Below are positions 29,330 to 37,767 of a stretch of DNA of 64,000 nucleotides, one piece after another. Origin of the DNA: Burkholderiaceae bacterium (GTDB taxonomy: Bacteria; Pseudomonadota; Gammaproteobacteria; Burkholderiales; Burkholderiaceae_D). The translations under genes were made by a program, and so were the position numbers. Location of the stretch: contig JAOASL010000003.1 of the NCBI GenBank assembly GCA_030158675.1, forward strand, positions 223,777 through 287,776, written 5' to 3'. Position 1 is the stretch's first letter. Every line of letters starts with the position of its first letter. The notes beneath the pieces were generated by a model. It was not told where the DNA came from and did not search any database. It was given only the letters and a program-made list of their open reading frames with translations.

Positions 29330-30739
29330 ATGGTCTCACGCAGGCAATTTTTCATGCAGGCCGGTGTGGCCGCGCTTGGCGCCGGCATTGTCAGCCGCGT
29401 TGCTGCGGCGTCATTACCAGAGATCGCTGTGGCCAGCGGCCCGGCCACCGTGCCGCCGCCGCTGCCCTCGAGCGGGCGGCCGTTCTATCCAGTTGTCACC
29501 CTCAATGGCTGGTCGCTGCCGTGGCGGATGAACCAGGGTGTCAAGGAGTTTCATCTGGTGGCCGAACCCGTGGTGCGTGAATTCGCGCCAGGAATGAAGG
29601 TCAATCTGTGGGGCTATAACGGACAGTCACCGGGACCGACGATCGAAGTGGTTGAGGGTGACCGCGTACGCATCTTCGTGACCAACCGGCTGCCCGAGCC
29701 GCACAGTGTCCACTGGCACGGCCAGCGGTTGCCGAACGGTATGGACGGCGTCAGCGGCCTGACGCAACCGTCCATCCCGCCCGGCAAGACCTTCGTGTAC
29801 GAATTCGATGCGCGCCGTGCCGGCACCTTTATGTATCACCCGCATGCGGACGAGATGGTGCAGATGGCCATGGGCATGTACGGCTTCTGGGTCACGCATC
29901 CGAAGGATCCGGACTTCATGCGCGTTGATCGCGACTTCGTATTCCTGCTGAACAGCTTCGACATCGAGCCGGGCAGCGCGACGCCGAAGGTCAACACCAT
30001 GCTGGATTTCAATCTGTGGGGTTTCAACAGCCGCGTCTTCCCCGGCATTGATTCAATGAAAACCCGGCTTGGCGACCGCGTACGTATCCGCGTCGGCAAC
30101 CTGACCATGACCAACCACCCGGTTCACCTGCACGGCCATGAATTCGAAGTGACCGGTACCGACGGCGGCTGGACGCCGCCGGGCTCGCGCTGGCCGGAAG
30201 TGACGGCGGACATCGGCGTGGGGCAGATGCGCGCAATCGAATTTGACGCCAACGAGCCGGGCGACTGGTCGTTCCACTGCCATAAGTCGCATCACACGAT
30301 GAACGCGATGGGTCATAACGTGCCGACCATGATCGGTGTCGACCATCGCGGCATTGCTGAAAAAATCAACCGGCTGGTGCCCGATTACATGGTGATGGGC
30401 GACAAGGGCATGGCCGACATGGCGACGATGGAGATGCCGCTGCCGGAAAACACCCTGCCGATGATGACCGGCGACGGGCCGTTCGGCAGCGTCGAGATGG
30501 GCGGTATGTTCACCGTGCTCAAAGTGCGCGCCGAACAAAAGCCTGGCGATTACAGCGACCCCGGCTGGTATGCGCATCCGCCCGGTACGGTCGCGTGGGA
30601 ATGGACCGGCGCGCTGCCGCCACCGGTCCGCAAGGACTCGGCCGGCGGGCAGGCGATGCCGGCCGGGCAGTCGCAGCAGGGCATGCCGCCCGGCGAGCTG
30701 AAGGCGCGCAAGCCGCATGCGCATGATGGCAATCACTGA
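29330..30739 (+). CDS. Tat-exported multicopper oxidase (copper tolerance)
   Basis: A 469-residue protein with a twin-arginine signal (SRRQFFMQAGVAALGAGI). All four copper-ligand segments are present: HWHGQRLPNGMDG, YHPHADEM, HPVHLHGHEF and HCHKSHHTMNAMGH, so the type 1 and trinuclear centres are complete. The Met-rich region near residues 355-400 (MVMGDKGMADMATMEMPLPE) is typical of copper oxidases. It probably oxidises Cu(I) in the periplasm. Confidence 0.9.
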   Translation: MVSRRQFFMQAGVAALGAGIVSRVAAASLPEIAVASGPATVPPPLPSSGRPFYPVVTLNGWSLPWRMNQGVKEFHLVAEPVVREFAPGMKVNLWGYNGQSPGPTIEVVEGDRVRIFVTNRLPEPHSVHWHGQRLPNGMDGVSGLTQPSIPPGKTFVYEFDARRAGTFMYHPHADEMVQMAMGMYGFWVTHPKDPDFMRVDRDFVFLLNSFDIEPGSATPKVNTMLDFNLWGFNSRVFPGIDSMKTRLGDRVRIRVGNLTMTNHPVHLHGHEFEVTGTDGGWTPPGSRWPEVTADIGVGQMRAIEFDANEPGDWSFHCHKSHHTMNAMGHNVPTMIGVDHRGIAEKINRLVPDYMVMGDKGMADMATMEMPLPENTLPMMTGDGPFGSVEMGGMFTVLKVRAEQKPGDYSDPGWYAHPPGTVAWEWTGALPPPVRKDSAGGQAMPAGQSQQGMPPGELKARKPHAHDGNH

Positions 30740-30775
30740 AGACCATAAACACTCACCACGAACAGGAGGATGGAA

Positions 30776-31186
30776 ATGAAACAGCCAGGGATGCAGCAGA
30801 TAAAACAAATGAAGCAGACGATGACTGCCGGCAGGTTGGTCAGGCGCGCATCGTCCGGCAGCGTGCTGGTCGTGGCCCTGCTGGCGGCGCTGCCGGCAGC
30901 GGCCGATCACCATGGCGGCTCGCACGAGCATCGCGCGACCAGTGGCACACAGGACGCCGCCAGCGAGTTCGTGAATGCCGAAGTCAGGAAGATCGACAAA
31001 GACAACGGCAAGCTGAGCCTGAAGCACGAGGCGTTGCGCAAGTTCGACATGGCCGCCATGACGATGGCCTTCCGTGTCGCCGACCCGGCGATGCTCGACG
31101 GCTTGGCGGTTGGCGACAAGGTGCGCTTCGTTCCGGACAAGGTGAACGGACAGTTCGTCGTTACGAAAATCGAGAAGCGCAACTAG
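30776..31186 (+). CDS. CusF-like periplasmic copper-binding protein
   Basis: About 136 residues with an N-terminal signal-like hydrophobic stretch (VLVVALLAALPAAA). The C-terminal domain contains DMAAMTMAFRV, the Met motif of the CusF fold (MTMxF), and a His-rich linker (DHHGGSHEH). ATG 30776 is preferred over 30770 because AGGAGG at 30764-30769 is 6 bases upstream. Likely a Cu(I) chaperone, last gene before a strong terminator. Confidence 0.87.
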   Translation: MKQPGMQQIKQMKQTMTAGRLVRRASSGSVLVVALLAALPAAADHHGGSHEHRATSGTQDAASEFVNAEVRKIDKDNGKLSLKHEALRKFDMAAMTMAFRVADPAMLDGLAVGDKVRFVPDKVNGQFVVTKIEKRN

Positions 31187-31222
31187 AGACGCTGGCTAAA
31201 GACGCGCGACTGGCGTTGAATC

Positions 31223-31254
31223 AAAGTCCCGCATCCAACGCTGCGGGACTTTTG
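31223..31254 (+). terminator. rho-independent terminator after the copper operon
   Basis: An 11-base perfect stem AAAGTCCCGCA / TGCGGGACTTT with an 8-base loop and a T-run, 36 bases after the CusF-like stop. Confidence 0.88.
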
Positions 31255-31318
31255 CGGTCGAACCCTGTCACGGGGGCTGTCACGATGGCAGCCGTGCCGG
31301 TTCATAGGGGCGCGTCAC

Positions 31319-33946
31319 ATGCCCGATCAGGTTCCGTCGCCTTGCGACCCGGCCGATGCTGAAGCAGAAGCACGGCGGCTCGCAGCGTTGCGTACGTTTT
31401 CCATCGTTGACACGCCGGATGAAATCGAATTCGACCGGCTGGTGCGGCTGGCCGCAGAAATCTGCGATACGCCCATGGCGGCCATCAGCATCATCGACGA
31501 CCGGCGGCTGTGGTTCAAGGCCGTCCAGGGCTTGTCGATGCGCGAGATGGATCTGTCGATTGCTTTTTGCAAGCACGGCATTCGGCAGGACGGTTTCTAT
31601 CAGGTGCCGGATGCTTCGGTCGACCCGTTGTTTCATGACAATCCGACCGTGACAGGGCCGCCCGGCTTGCGGTTTTATGCCGGCTATCCGTTGCGCACGC
31701 AGGGCGGCCATGCGCTCGGCATGCTTGCCGTGCTCGATACGCAGCCGCGTGCACTGACGCCGCGTCAGCGACGGCAGTTGCATACGCTGGGCATGCTGGC
31801 GATGGTGACGCTGGAATTGCGTCGGCGACAATTGATGCTGCGCGAAGTGCTGGGCGAACATGCGCAGCGCCATGCAGTGTTGCAAAGGCTCACCGCCGAT
31901 GTGGCGCGTGCCGGCTACTGGCAGCTGGCTGCGGGCATCGATGCGATCGAGGCATCGGATGAGACGCTGGCGCTGCTGGAATGGCCGGCCGGCACACAGC
32001 TGTCCGTGGCCACGTTGCTGCAGCGATTCGATCCGGAAAGCCGTGCTGCATGGCAGACCGCGCTGGCTGAATCGTTTTCATCCGGCGTATCGTTCGATGT
32101 CGCCAGTGCGCTGCAGATCGGCAACCGCCAGGTTTGCCTGCGCTGGCTGGCTCGTCCCGAAGCGGACAAGTCCGGCGACGGCGTGCGGCGGCTGATCGGC
32201 GTAGTGCAAGATGTCAGCGAATTCCACGAAATCGAGCGTGCCGCGCATCGCTGGAACGAGCGCTTCCGTCTGGTCGCCCAACTGACCTCTGACGCCATCT
32301 GGGAATGGGATGTCGCGCGCGACAGGGTCTGGTCGGGCGAGCGCCTGCTCAAGCCGCCGGGCCATCCGGGCGGTTCACTTGGCCTGAGCGAGGCCCTCAA
32401 ACTGCTGCATCCGGATGAGCGCGAGCGGGTCGCGCACGAGATCGACGCGACACTCGCCTCAGGTGTCGTGTCGTGGACATCGACCTTTCGATTGCAGCGT
32501 GGCGGCGGCGCCTATGCGTGGGTCGAAAACCGCGCCCATGTGGTGCGTGACCAGGGCGGCAAAGCGCTGCGCATCGTCGGCTGCCTGAAGGATGTGTCTG
32601 TGCAGATGCGAATGGAAGCACAGCGGCGGCAGGACGAGCATCGCATTCACCAGCTTGCTTTTTACGACCAGCTGACCGGGCTGCCGAACCGGCGTGCCTT
32701 GATGGAGCGGCTGCAGCATGCGCTGGCAGCCAGCCAGCGACGCCACGAGCATGGCGCGCTGATGTTTCTTGATCTCGACAACTTCAAGACCTTCAATGAT
32801 GCGTTCGGCCACGATGTCGGCGACGAATTACTGAAGCAAGTCGGTAGTCGCCTGCATCGCGGGATACGCGGCCTCGACACCGTGGCGCGCCTCGGCGGTG
32901 ATGAATTTGTGATCCTGCTCGAAGAACTCGGCGGCGATCCGGATGTCGCGGCACTGCAGGCCGAAACCGCCGCAAAGAAAATACTCGACGAATTCAAGCG
33001 GCCGTTCGATCTCGGCCAGACGACGCATGATTGCACGGCCAGCATCGGTGTCACCCTGTTTGAAGGGCATTCCGGCTCGATCGACGATCTGCTGAAACAG
33101 GCCGATCTGGCAATGTACGAATCGAAGCAGGCCGGACGCAACACGGTGCATTTCTTCGATCCGCGCATGCAGTGGCTGGTGACGGAGCGTGCGCGGCTCG
33201 AGGCCGACCTGCGCCATGCATTGCAGCGGGACGAATTCGTGCTGCATTACCAGCCACAGTGGACGCGCGACGGACAGCTGGCCGGCATGGAAGCCTTGCT
33301 GCGCTGGCAGCATCCGCAGCGCGGACTGGTGTGTCCGGACGCGTTCATCGGCACCTGCGAGGAGAGCGGCATCATCCTGCCGATCGGGCGCCGGGTGCTG
33401 CAGCAAGCCTGCGAACAACAGGTCGCGTGGCGTGCCGCCGGCCTGCCGGACGTGCGCGTGTCGGTGAACATCAGTTCGCGCCAGCTGCGCAGCCCGGATT
33501 TCATCGATGCTGTCTGCACTGCGCTCGACCAGAGCGGCGCGTCGCCTCATTGCCTCGAGCTCGAGCTGACCGAGAGCATGCTGTTGCAGGAGGTCGGCGC
33601 CAGCGTCGACAAGATGCGCGCGCTGCGCCGGCTTGGCGTGCACTTCGCCCTGGACGATTTCGGGACCGGCTATTCATCACTGTCGCTGTTGCAGCGCCTG
33701 CCGCTGGACCAGCTGAAAATCGATCGCAGCTTCGTGCATGAGCTGGATCAGCCGGGCAATGATCCCGCCGTGGTGCAGGCCATCATTTCACTCGGGAAGA
33801 ACCTGAAATTGCGGCTGATCGCCGAAGGTATCGAGACTCGCGCGCAACAGCAGCGGCTGGTCGCACTGGGTTGTGACGAATTCCAGGGTTTCCTGCTCGG
33901 CCAGTCAATGCCGGCGCAGGAAGCGGCCCGGCTGATCGCGCACTAG
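31319..33946 (+). CDS. GAF-PAS-GGDEF-EAL cyclic-di-GMP protein
   Basis: An 875-residue signalling protein. An N-terminal GAF domain (about 30-170: AAEICDTPMAAISIIDDRRL) is followed by PAS-like segments (to about 430), a diguanylate cyclase domain with intact GGDEF (RLGGDEFVILLEEL) and a phosphodiesterase domain with EALLRW, ELTESMLL, LDDFGTGYSSLS and KIDRSFV. Both catalytic motifs appear intact, so the net activity cannot be called. No transmembrane segment is seen, so it is probably cytoplasmic. It is monocistronic after a terminator. Confidence 0.92.
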   Translation: MPDQVPSPCDPADAEAEARRLAALRTFSIVDTPDEIEFDRLVRLAAEICDTPMAAISIIDDRRLWFKAVQGLSMREMDLSIAFCKHGIRQDGFYQVPDASVDPLFHDNPTVTGPPGLRFYAGYPLRTQGGHALGMLAVLDTQPRALTPRQRRQLHTLGMLAMVTLELRRRQLMLREVLGEHAQRHAVLQRLTADVARAGYWQLAAGIDAIEASDETLALLEWPAGTQLSVATLLQRFDPESRAAWQTALAESFSSGVSFDVASALQIGNRQVCLRWLARPEADKSGDGVRRLIGVVQDVSEFHEIERAAHRWNERFRLVAQLTSDAIWEWDVARDRVWSGERLLKPPGHPGGSLGLSEALKLLHPDERERVAHEIDATLASGVVSWTSTFRLQRGGGAYAWVENRAHVVRDQGGKALRIVGCLKDVSVQMRMEAQRRQDEHRIHQLAFYDQLTGLPNRRALMERLQHALAASQRRHEHGALMFLDLDNFKTFNDAFGHDVGDELLKQVGSRLHRGIRGLDTVARLGGDEFVILLEELGGDPDVAALQAETAAKKILDEFKRPFDLGQTTHDCTASIGVTLFEGHSGSIDDLLKQADLAMYESKQAGRNTVHFFDPRMQWLVTERARLEADLRHALQRDEFVLHYQPQWTRDGQLAGMEALLRWQHPQRGLVCPDAFIGTCEESGIILPIGRRVLQQACEQQVAWRAAGLPDVRVSVNISSRQLRSPDFIDAVCTALDQSGASPHCLELELTESMLLQEVGASVDKMRALRRLGVHFALDDFGTGYSSLSLLQRLPLDQLKIDRSFVHELDQPGNDPAVVQAIISLGKNLKLRLIAEGIETRAQQQRLVALGCDEFQGFLLGQSMPAQEAARLIAH

Positions 33947-33972
33947 CTTGCCAACCGCTGTCGGAAGGGTTC

Positions 33973-35232
33973 TCAGAAGCGGTCGATGCGGTAAGGGCGC
34001 GCATCCGTGAACGTCGGCTGACCGCAGATCATCTCGGCCAGCAGCCGGCCGCTCGACGCAGACAAGGTCAGGCCGTGGTGCGCGTGGCCGAAGCTGAACC
34101 ACAGGCCGGGATGCTGCGGCGCAGGCCCGAGTATCGGCAGCATGTCGGACGTGCACGGACGCGAACCCATCCATGGTTGCTGATCGACACGCTCGCCAAG
34201 GCCTGCGAGGCGGCGCGCGATCGGTTCCAGCCGGTCCAGCTGAACCGGCGTGCAGCGCGCGTCGCGCCGCGCGAATTCCGCGCCGGTAGTCAGACGGATA
34301 CCGCGCGCAGTCGGTGCCAGCGCATAGCCATGATCGACATCGACGATCACATGGCGCAGTCCCTGCGCACCTGGCGTGAAGTGCCGGTGGTAGCCGCGCT
34401 TGACGCCCATCACCGGCCGGTAGCCTAGTTGCCGGGAGAATTCCTCGCCCCAGGGGCCAAGCGTCAGTACCGCGTGCTGCGCACGCAAGCGCCGCCCGCC
34501 GGCGTCGACCGTCCAGTGCGCGCCATCGCTTCGCAGGCTGCGCGCATCACCCTGCACGAAGCGGCCTCCCTGGCGCCGGAACAGCGCGAGATAAGCGAGC
34601 GACAGCGCCTGCGGGTCGCGGATCTGGCGCGAGTCCGGATAGTGCACGCCGCCGGCAACGCCATCGCCGAGCACGGGTTCGCATTCCCGCAGTGCCTCGC
34701 GTGACAGCACGTTCACGCGCAGTCCATACGCGCGGCTGCGCTCGGCGAGGTCAAGTGCTTCGGTACGGCCGGCCGCCGTGCGGAACACCTTGATCCAGCC
34801 ACGCTCATTGACCAGATCGCCGGCGCCGGCTGAGTCGATCAGCGGCGCATGTTCGGTCCAGCTACGCTCGACCAGCGGCAGGGCGCCGGCGACTGCGGCC
34901 GGGTAGCGTGCGGCGGACGAATGCCGCCAGTAGGACAGCAGCCAGCGGCTGATGAAGGGCAGTGCCTGCCAGTGATAGCGTGCGGCCAGCTTGCGCTGCA
35001 GCGCATGGTCGCGCAGCGTGCGCCAGTCACGCGGGAATGCATACGGAAAGACGGATGAGCGTTCGATCAGGCCGGCATTGCCGAAGCTGGTCGCCGCGCC
35101 GGGCTCGCCACGATCGAGCAGCACGACACGGCGGCCGAAAGCCTGCAGCTTCAGCGCCAGCGCGATACCGACGATGCCGGCACCCAGCACCAGCACGTCG
35201 CCGTCGGCGACAGTCATGGCGGATTCAGTCAT
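33973..35232 (-). CDS. FAD-dependent D-amino acid dehydrogenase-like oxidoreductase
   Basis: A 419-residue DadA-type flavoprotein. The N-terminal dinucleotide motif is VLVLGAGIVGIALALKLQAFG, followed by GAATSFGNAGLIERSSVFPYA (shown as GAATSFGNAGLIE) and the C-terminal GSRPCTSDMLPILGPAP, all typical of the D-amino acid dehydrogenase family. The C-terminal GHAHHGLTLSASSGRLLAE closes the FAD site. The amino acid specificity is unknown and no racemase gene adjoins. Confidence 0.85.
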   Translation of the reverse strand: MTESAMTVADGDVLVLGAGIVGIALALKLQAFGRRVVLLDRGEPGAATSFGNAGLIERSSVFPYAFPRDWRTLRDHALQRKLAARYHWQALPFISRWLLSYWRHSSAARYPAAVAGALPLVERSWTEHAPLIDSAGAGDLVNERGWIKVFRTAAGRTEALDLAERSRAYGLRVNVLSREALRECEPVLGDGVAGGVHYPDSRQIRDPQALSLAYLALFRRQGGRFVQGDARSLRSDGAHWTVDAGGRRLRAQHAVLTLGPWGEEFSRQLGYRPVMGVKRGYHRHFTPGAQGLRHVIVDVDHGYALAPTARGIRLTTGAEFARRDARCTPVQLDRLEPIARRLAGLGERVDQQPWMGSRPCTSDMLPILGPAPQHPGLWFSFGHAHHGLTLSASSGRLLAEMICGQPTFTDARPYRIDRF

Positions 35233-35301
35233 GCAGCGATGCTATACCGATTCCGCCGGCGCGTGCCGGTGCCCGTGTGAGTGCGAGTACGGCGGCAAGC
35301 C

Positions 35302-36381
35302 TCAGACGATCCGCTCGACCAGCCATATGCTGGCCAGCGCCAGGTTGGTCAGTGCGCCCCAGCGCTGTATGCGTGACAGCGCCGCTGGCGCGCGCAGGAA
35401 GGGCAGCAACAGCAATGCGAGCGCGAGCACTACTGCCATCTGGCCGAACTCGACTCCCGCATTGAACGCGAGCAGGCTGCCGACGAAATGGTCGTTCGAC
35501 AGCCCCAGTTCGCGCAGGCCATTCGCGAATCCGAGTCCGTGCACCAGACCAAAGCCGAGCGCGAGCTGCCATTGGTGGTGTGCCTTGCCGGGGCGCAGCG
35601 CCAGCAGTGCGGCAATCACGATCGACGCAGCAATGGCGACCTCGATCGGTTTTTCCGGCAGCACGATCCAGTCGAACGCAGCCGCAACGAGGGTGAGTGA
35701 ATGCGACAACGTAAATGCAGTGACTACTTTCAGCGCATGCATTGCCGGCGCGCGCGCGCCGGCCGCGGCCAGCGCAAGTCCCGGCAGCAGCAGGCACAGC
35801 AGGAAGAGCAAATGGTCCGGACCGCTCCAGATGTGCTGCGCGCCTGCGCGCGCATAAGTCCACAGTGATTCAGCCAGTGACTCCGCGCGTAGCGGCAGCC
35901 GTTGCGTCGCATGGCGCGGATCGAACACATAGGTGCCTTCATGCGCACCGGACACCAGTTGCACGAAAGCGCGTGCAATGCGGTCGCTGCCATTGAAGAA
36001 GCCGTATCGCACGACGATCGCCGTGCTGCCTGGCGGCAGCGCCGGTGCGAGGTGGCGCTGACGCACATACAGGCCGTCGTTGCGCAGCGCCACCTGTTGC
36101 GAATCGAATGACAGCGCAATGGGTTTGCCATCAGCCTCGATGGTCAGGGAGGTGCCAACCGCACGTGCCAGCGGCGCCTGCTGCTGCGCAAGTTGTTCGC
36201 GTGAAAGCGCGGCGCCGAGCGACGCATCCTGCAGCAGGCTGCCGAGGTCCTTCACCGGAAATTCGACCTGCACCGACAGTGCGGCTGTGCCATTGTCGAT
36301 GCGCAGGTAACTGTTGCCGGTCTGGTGCGCCAGCGTTGCCCACGGCCACAGCAGCAGCAGCGCCAGCACACGCCAGATCAT
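35302..36381 (-). CDS. HupE/UreJ-type permease with periplasmic N-terminal domain
   Basis: 359 residues from ATG 36381; an open extension upstream lies inside the next gene. A Sec signal (MIWRVLALLLLWPWATLAHQ) is followed by a periplasmic beta-rich domain of about 160 residues and a HupE/UreJ_2 membrane domain with HIWSGPDHLLFLLCLLLPG, FTLSHSLTL and GFGLVHGLGFANGLRELG. HupE/UreJ proteins are nickel (or cobalt) permeases. The start overlaps the upstream stop (ATGA), so translation is coupled. Confidence 0.83.
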   Translation of the reverse strand: MIWRVLALLLLWPWATLAHQTGNSYLRIDNGTAALSVQVEFPVKDLGSLLQDASLGAALSREQLAQQQAPLARAVGTSLTIEADGKPIALSFDSQQVALRNDGLYVRQRHLAPALPPGSTAIVVRYGFFNGSDRIARAFVQLVSGAHEGTYVFDPRHATQRLPLRAESLAESLWTYARAGAQHIWSGPDHLLFLLCLLLPGLALAAAGARAPAMHALKVVTAFTLSHSLTLVAAAFDWIVLPEKPIEVAIAASIVIAALLALRPGKAHHQWQLALGFGLVHGLGFANGLRELGLSNDHFVGSLLAFNAGVEFGQMAVVLALALLLLPFLRAPAALSRIQRWGALTNLALASIWLVERIV

Positions 36382-37130
36382 GGGGCCAGCGCTTCCAGTG
36401 TCGCCAGCTTCAGGCTGGACGGCCAGCGCTTGCGAAAGGTCGCCAGCAGTTCGCCGAAGCGACTCACACAGCTCGCCGCCGGCAGCGCACCGGAGTCGCG
36501 CGCCTGCAGGTAGTGCAGCGCGAGGATGAAATGCACTTCTTCGCTGTCGATGACGGGATCGGCGGTCGCGTTGCGCGGATTGCGCAGCCATTCGCCGTGG
36601 TCGATCATTTCCAGCAGCGTTGCCTTGTCCTGGCCGACGGGTTTGAGCGGATGTTCGGTGAAGCTGTCATAAAAATGGTTCTTCAGCAGCATGAAGCGCG
36701 CCAGCGGCACATGCGCGCCGCGCGCATCCAGTGCGAGCGCGTCGCGGTAGGGACGCTGGTTCGCGAGATACAGGCGCGTTTGCGGCGAGGGTTGCAGCCG
36801 CCATGGCGTCGCATTCAGCTGGCCGATCAGGATCGAGGTTTCCAATCCTTGCGTGCGACCGTGGCTGGCAATGTCCTCATTGAGCAGCGTGCGTATCTCG
36901 TCCAGTGTGCGTCCCGCCTCAACCCATGCGGCGGCGCGCGCCGTCGCTCCGGCGCCGGACTGCGCAGTGCGCTGAAGGCGGTCGAGCTTCTGCAGGTAAG
37001 CCTGTCGTGCATCGGCGCCGATCGCGTCGTGCGCCTGAGTCGTGCCGACGGCGAGCGCGCCGACAAGCAGTGCGGCTGCCGCAGCCGAGCGCCGGAGCGC
37101 GCCGTTCGCCGCGAACCACCGCGCCATCAT
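36378..37130 (-). CDS. exported protein of unknown function, coupled to HupE
   Basis: A 250-residue protein from ATG 37130 (a second ATG follows at once). An N-terminal signal is likely (SAAAAALLVGALAVGTTQAHD). The mature part is helical with ARFMLLKNHFYDSFTEHPL and SEEVHFILALHYLQARD. I recognise no family. Its start overlaps the stop of the TAXI-like gene and its stop overlaps the HupE start, so the three form a tight operon. Confidence 0.7.
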   Translation of the reverse strand: MMARWFAANGALRRSAAAAALLVGALAVGTTQAHDAIGADARQAYLQKLDRLQRTAQSGAGATARAAAWVEAGRTLDEIRTLLNEDIASHGRTQGLETSILIGQLNATPWRLQPSPQTRLYLANQRPYRDALALDARGAHVPLARFMLLKNHFYDSFTEHPLKPVGQDKATLLEMIDHGEWLRNPRNATADPVIDSEEVHFILALHYLQARDSGALPAASCVSRFGELLATFRKRWPSSLKLATLEALAP

Positions 37131-37696
37131 GGCGATGCCGCCACTGGCGGCGCTATCGCTTCGCCGAGTGCGGCCGCGCGCGCGCCCGGATGCAGGCTCA
37201 TGCCGTTGAGCCCGTCGAGCGGCGCCATTAGTCCCTGCGTGCCGCCGCTGTCCAGCAGTGCCGAGGTGATCGCATACGCGTGATGCAGCGGCAGGTTGTC
37301 GCGCGCCGCCAGCACATGGGTAGCGTTGCCGAGCAAGACCTGCAGCGGCATCGGCGCGAAATCTTCGAACGGCGACAGGCCGCCCGCAAGCAGTCGCGCA
37401 TCGTCGTGCGACAGCACAGCCAGCCGTGCCTGATCGGTTTTCAGCAGGCTGGCAACGCGGGCGATGTCGCGCGCACGACTGACCATCGCGCGCGACAGCG
37501 GCAGCTTCTCCCGCAGCTGCGTGACCCAGTCGTCGCCGAACGCGTCGCCGGCAAGGTCGCTGTGCGAGGTCAGCACCTGCAGGTAGCGGCGGCGGAAAAT
37601 ATCCCACTGTCGGTAGGGCGTGTGCGCCAATGCCGGCATCAGCGGCCAGCCAGCCAGCAGCGCTGCACCGGCGCACAGCAAGGTTCGTCTTTTCAT
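37127..37696 (-). CDS. short exported TAXI-like solute-binding protein
   Basis: 189 residues from ATG 37696 (MKRRTLLCAGAALLAGWPLMPALA signal, in two parts MKRRTLLCAGAALLAG and WPLMPALA). Mature motifs HTPYRQWDIFRRRYLQVLT, LLGNATHVLAARDNLPLHHAYAITSAL (here LLGNATHVLAARDNLP) and MSLHPGARAAALG recall TAXI/NMT1-type solute-binding proteins, but the protein is shorter than usual. The assignment is inference. It is the first gene of the coupled set with the unknown protein and HupE. Confidence 0.6.
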   Translation of the reverse strand: MKRRTLLCAGAALLAGWPLMPALAHTPYRQWDIFRRRYLQVLTSHSDLAGDAFGDDWVTQLREKLPLSRAMVSRARDIARVASLLKTDQARLAVLSHDDARLLAGGLSPFEDFAPMPLQVLLGNATHVLAARDNLPLHHAYAITSALLDSGGTQGLMAPLDGLNGMSLHPGARAAALGEAIAPPVAASP

Positions 37697-37710
37697 GAGG
37701 GCATCCAAAG

Positions 37711-37739
37711 AAGAAGAGCGAGGCTCGGCCTCGCTCTTC
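37711..37739 (-). terminator. hairpin between the formamidase gene and the TAXI-like gene
   Basis: A perfect 12-base stem GAAGAGCGAGGC / GCCTCGCTCTTC with a 3-base loop, followed on the minus strand by TTCTTTGG. It lies 29 bases after the formamidase stop and before the next start, so it may end or attenuate transcription between them. Confidence 0.7.
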
Positions 37740-37767
37740 GTGAACATCAGACGACAGGCCGTTCGGC

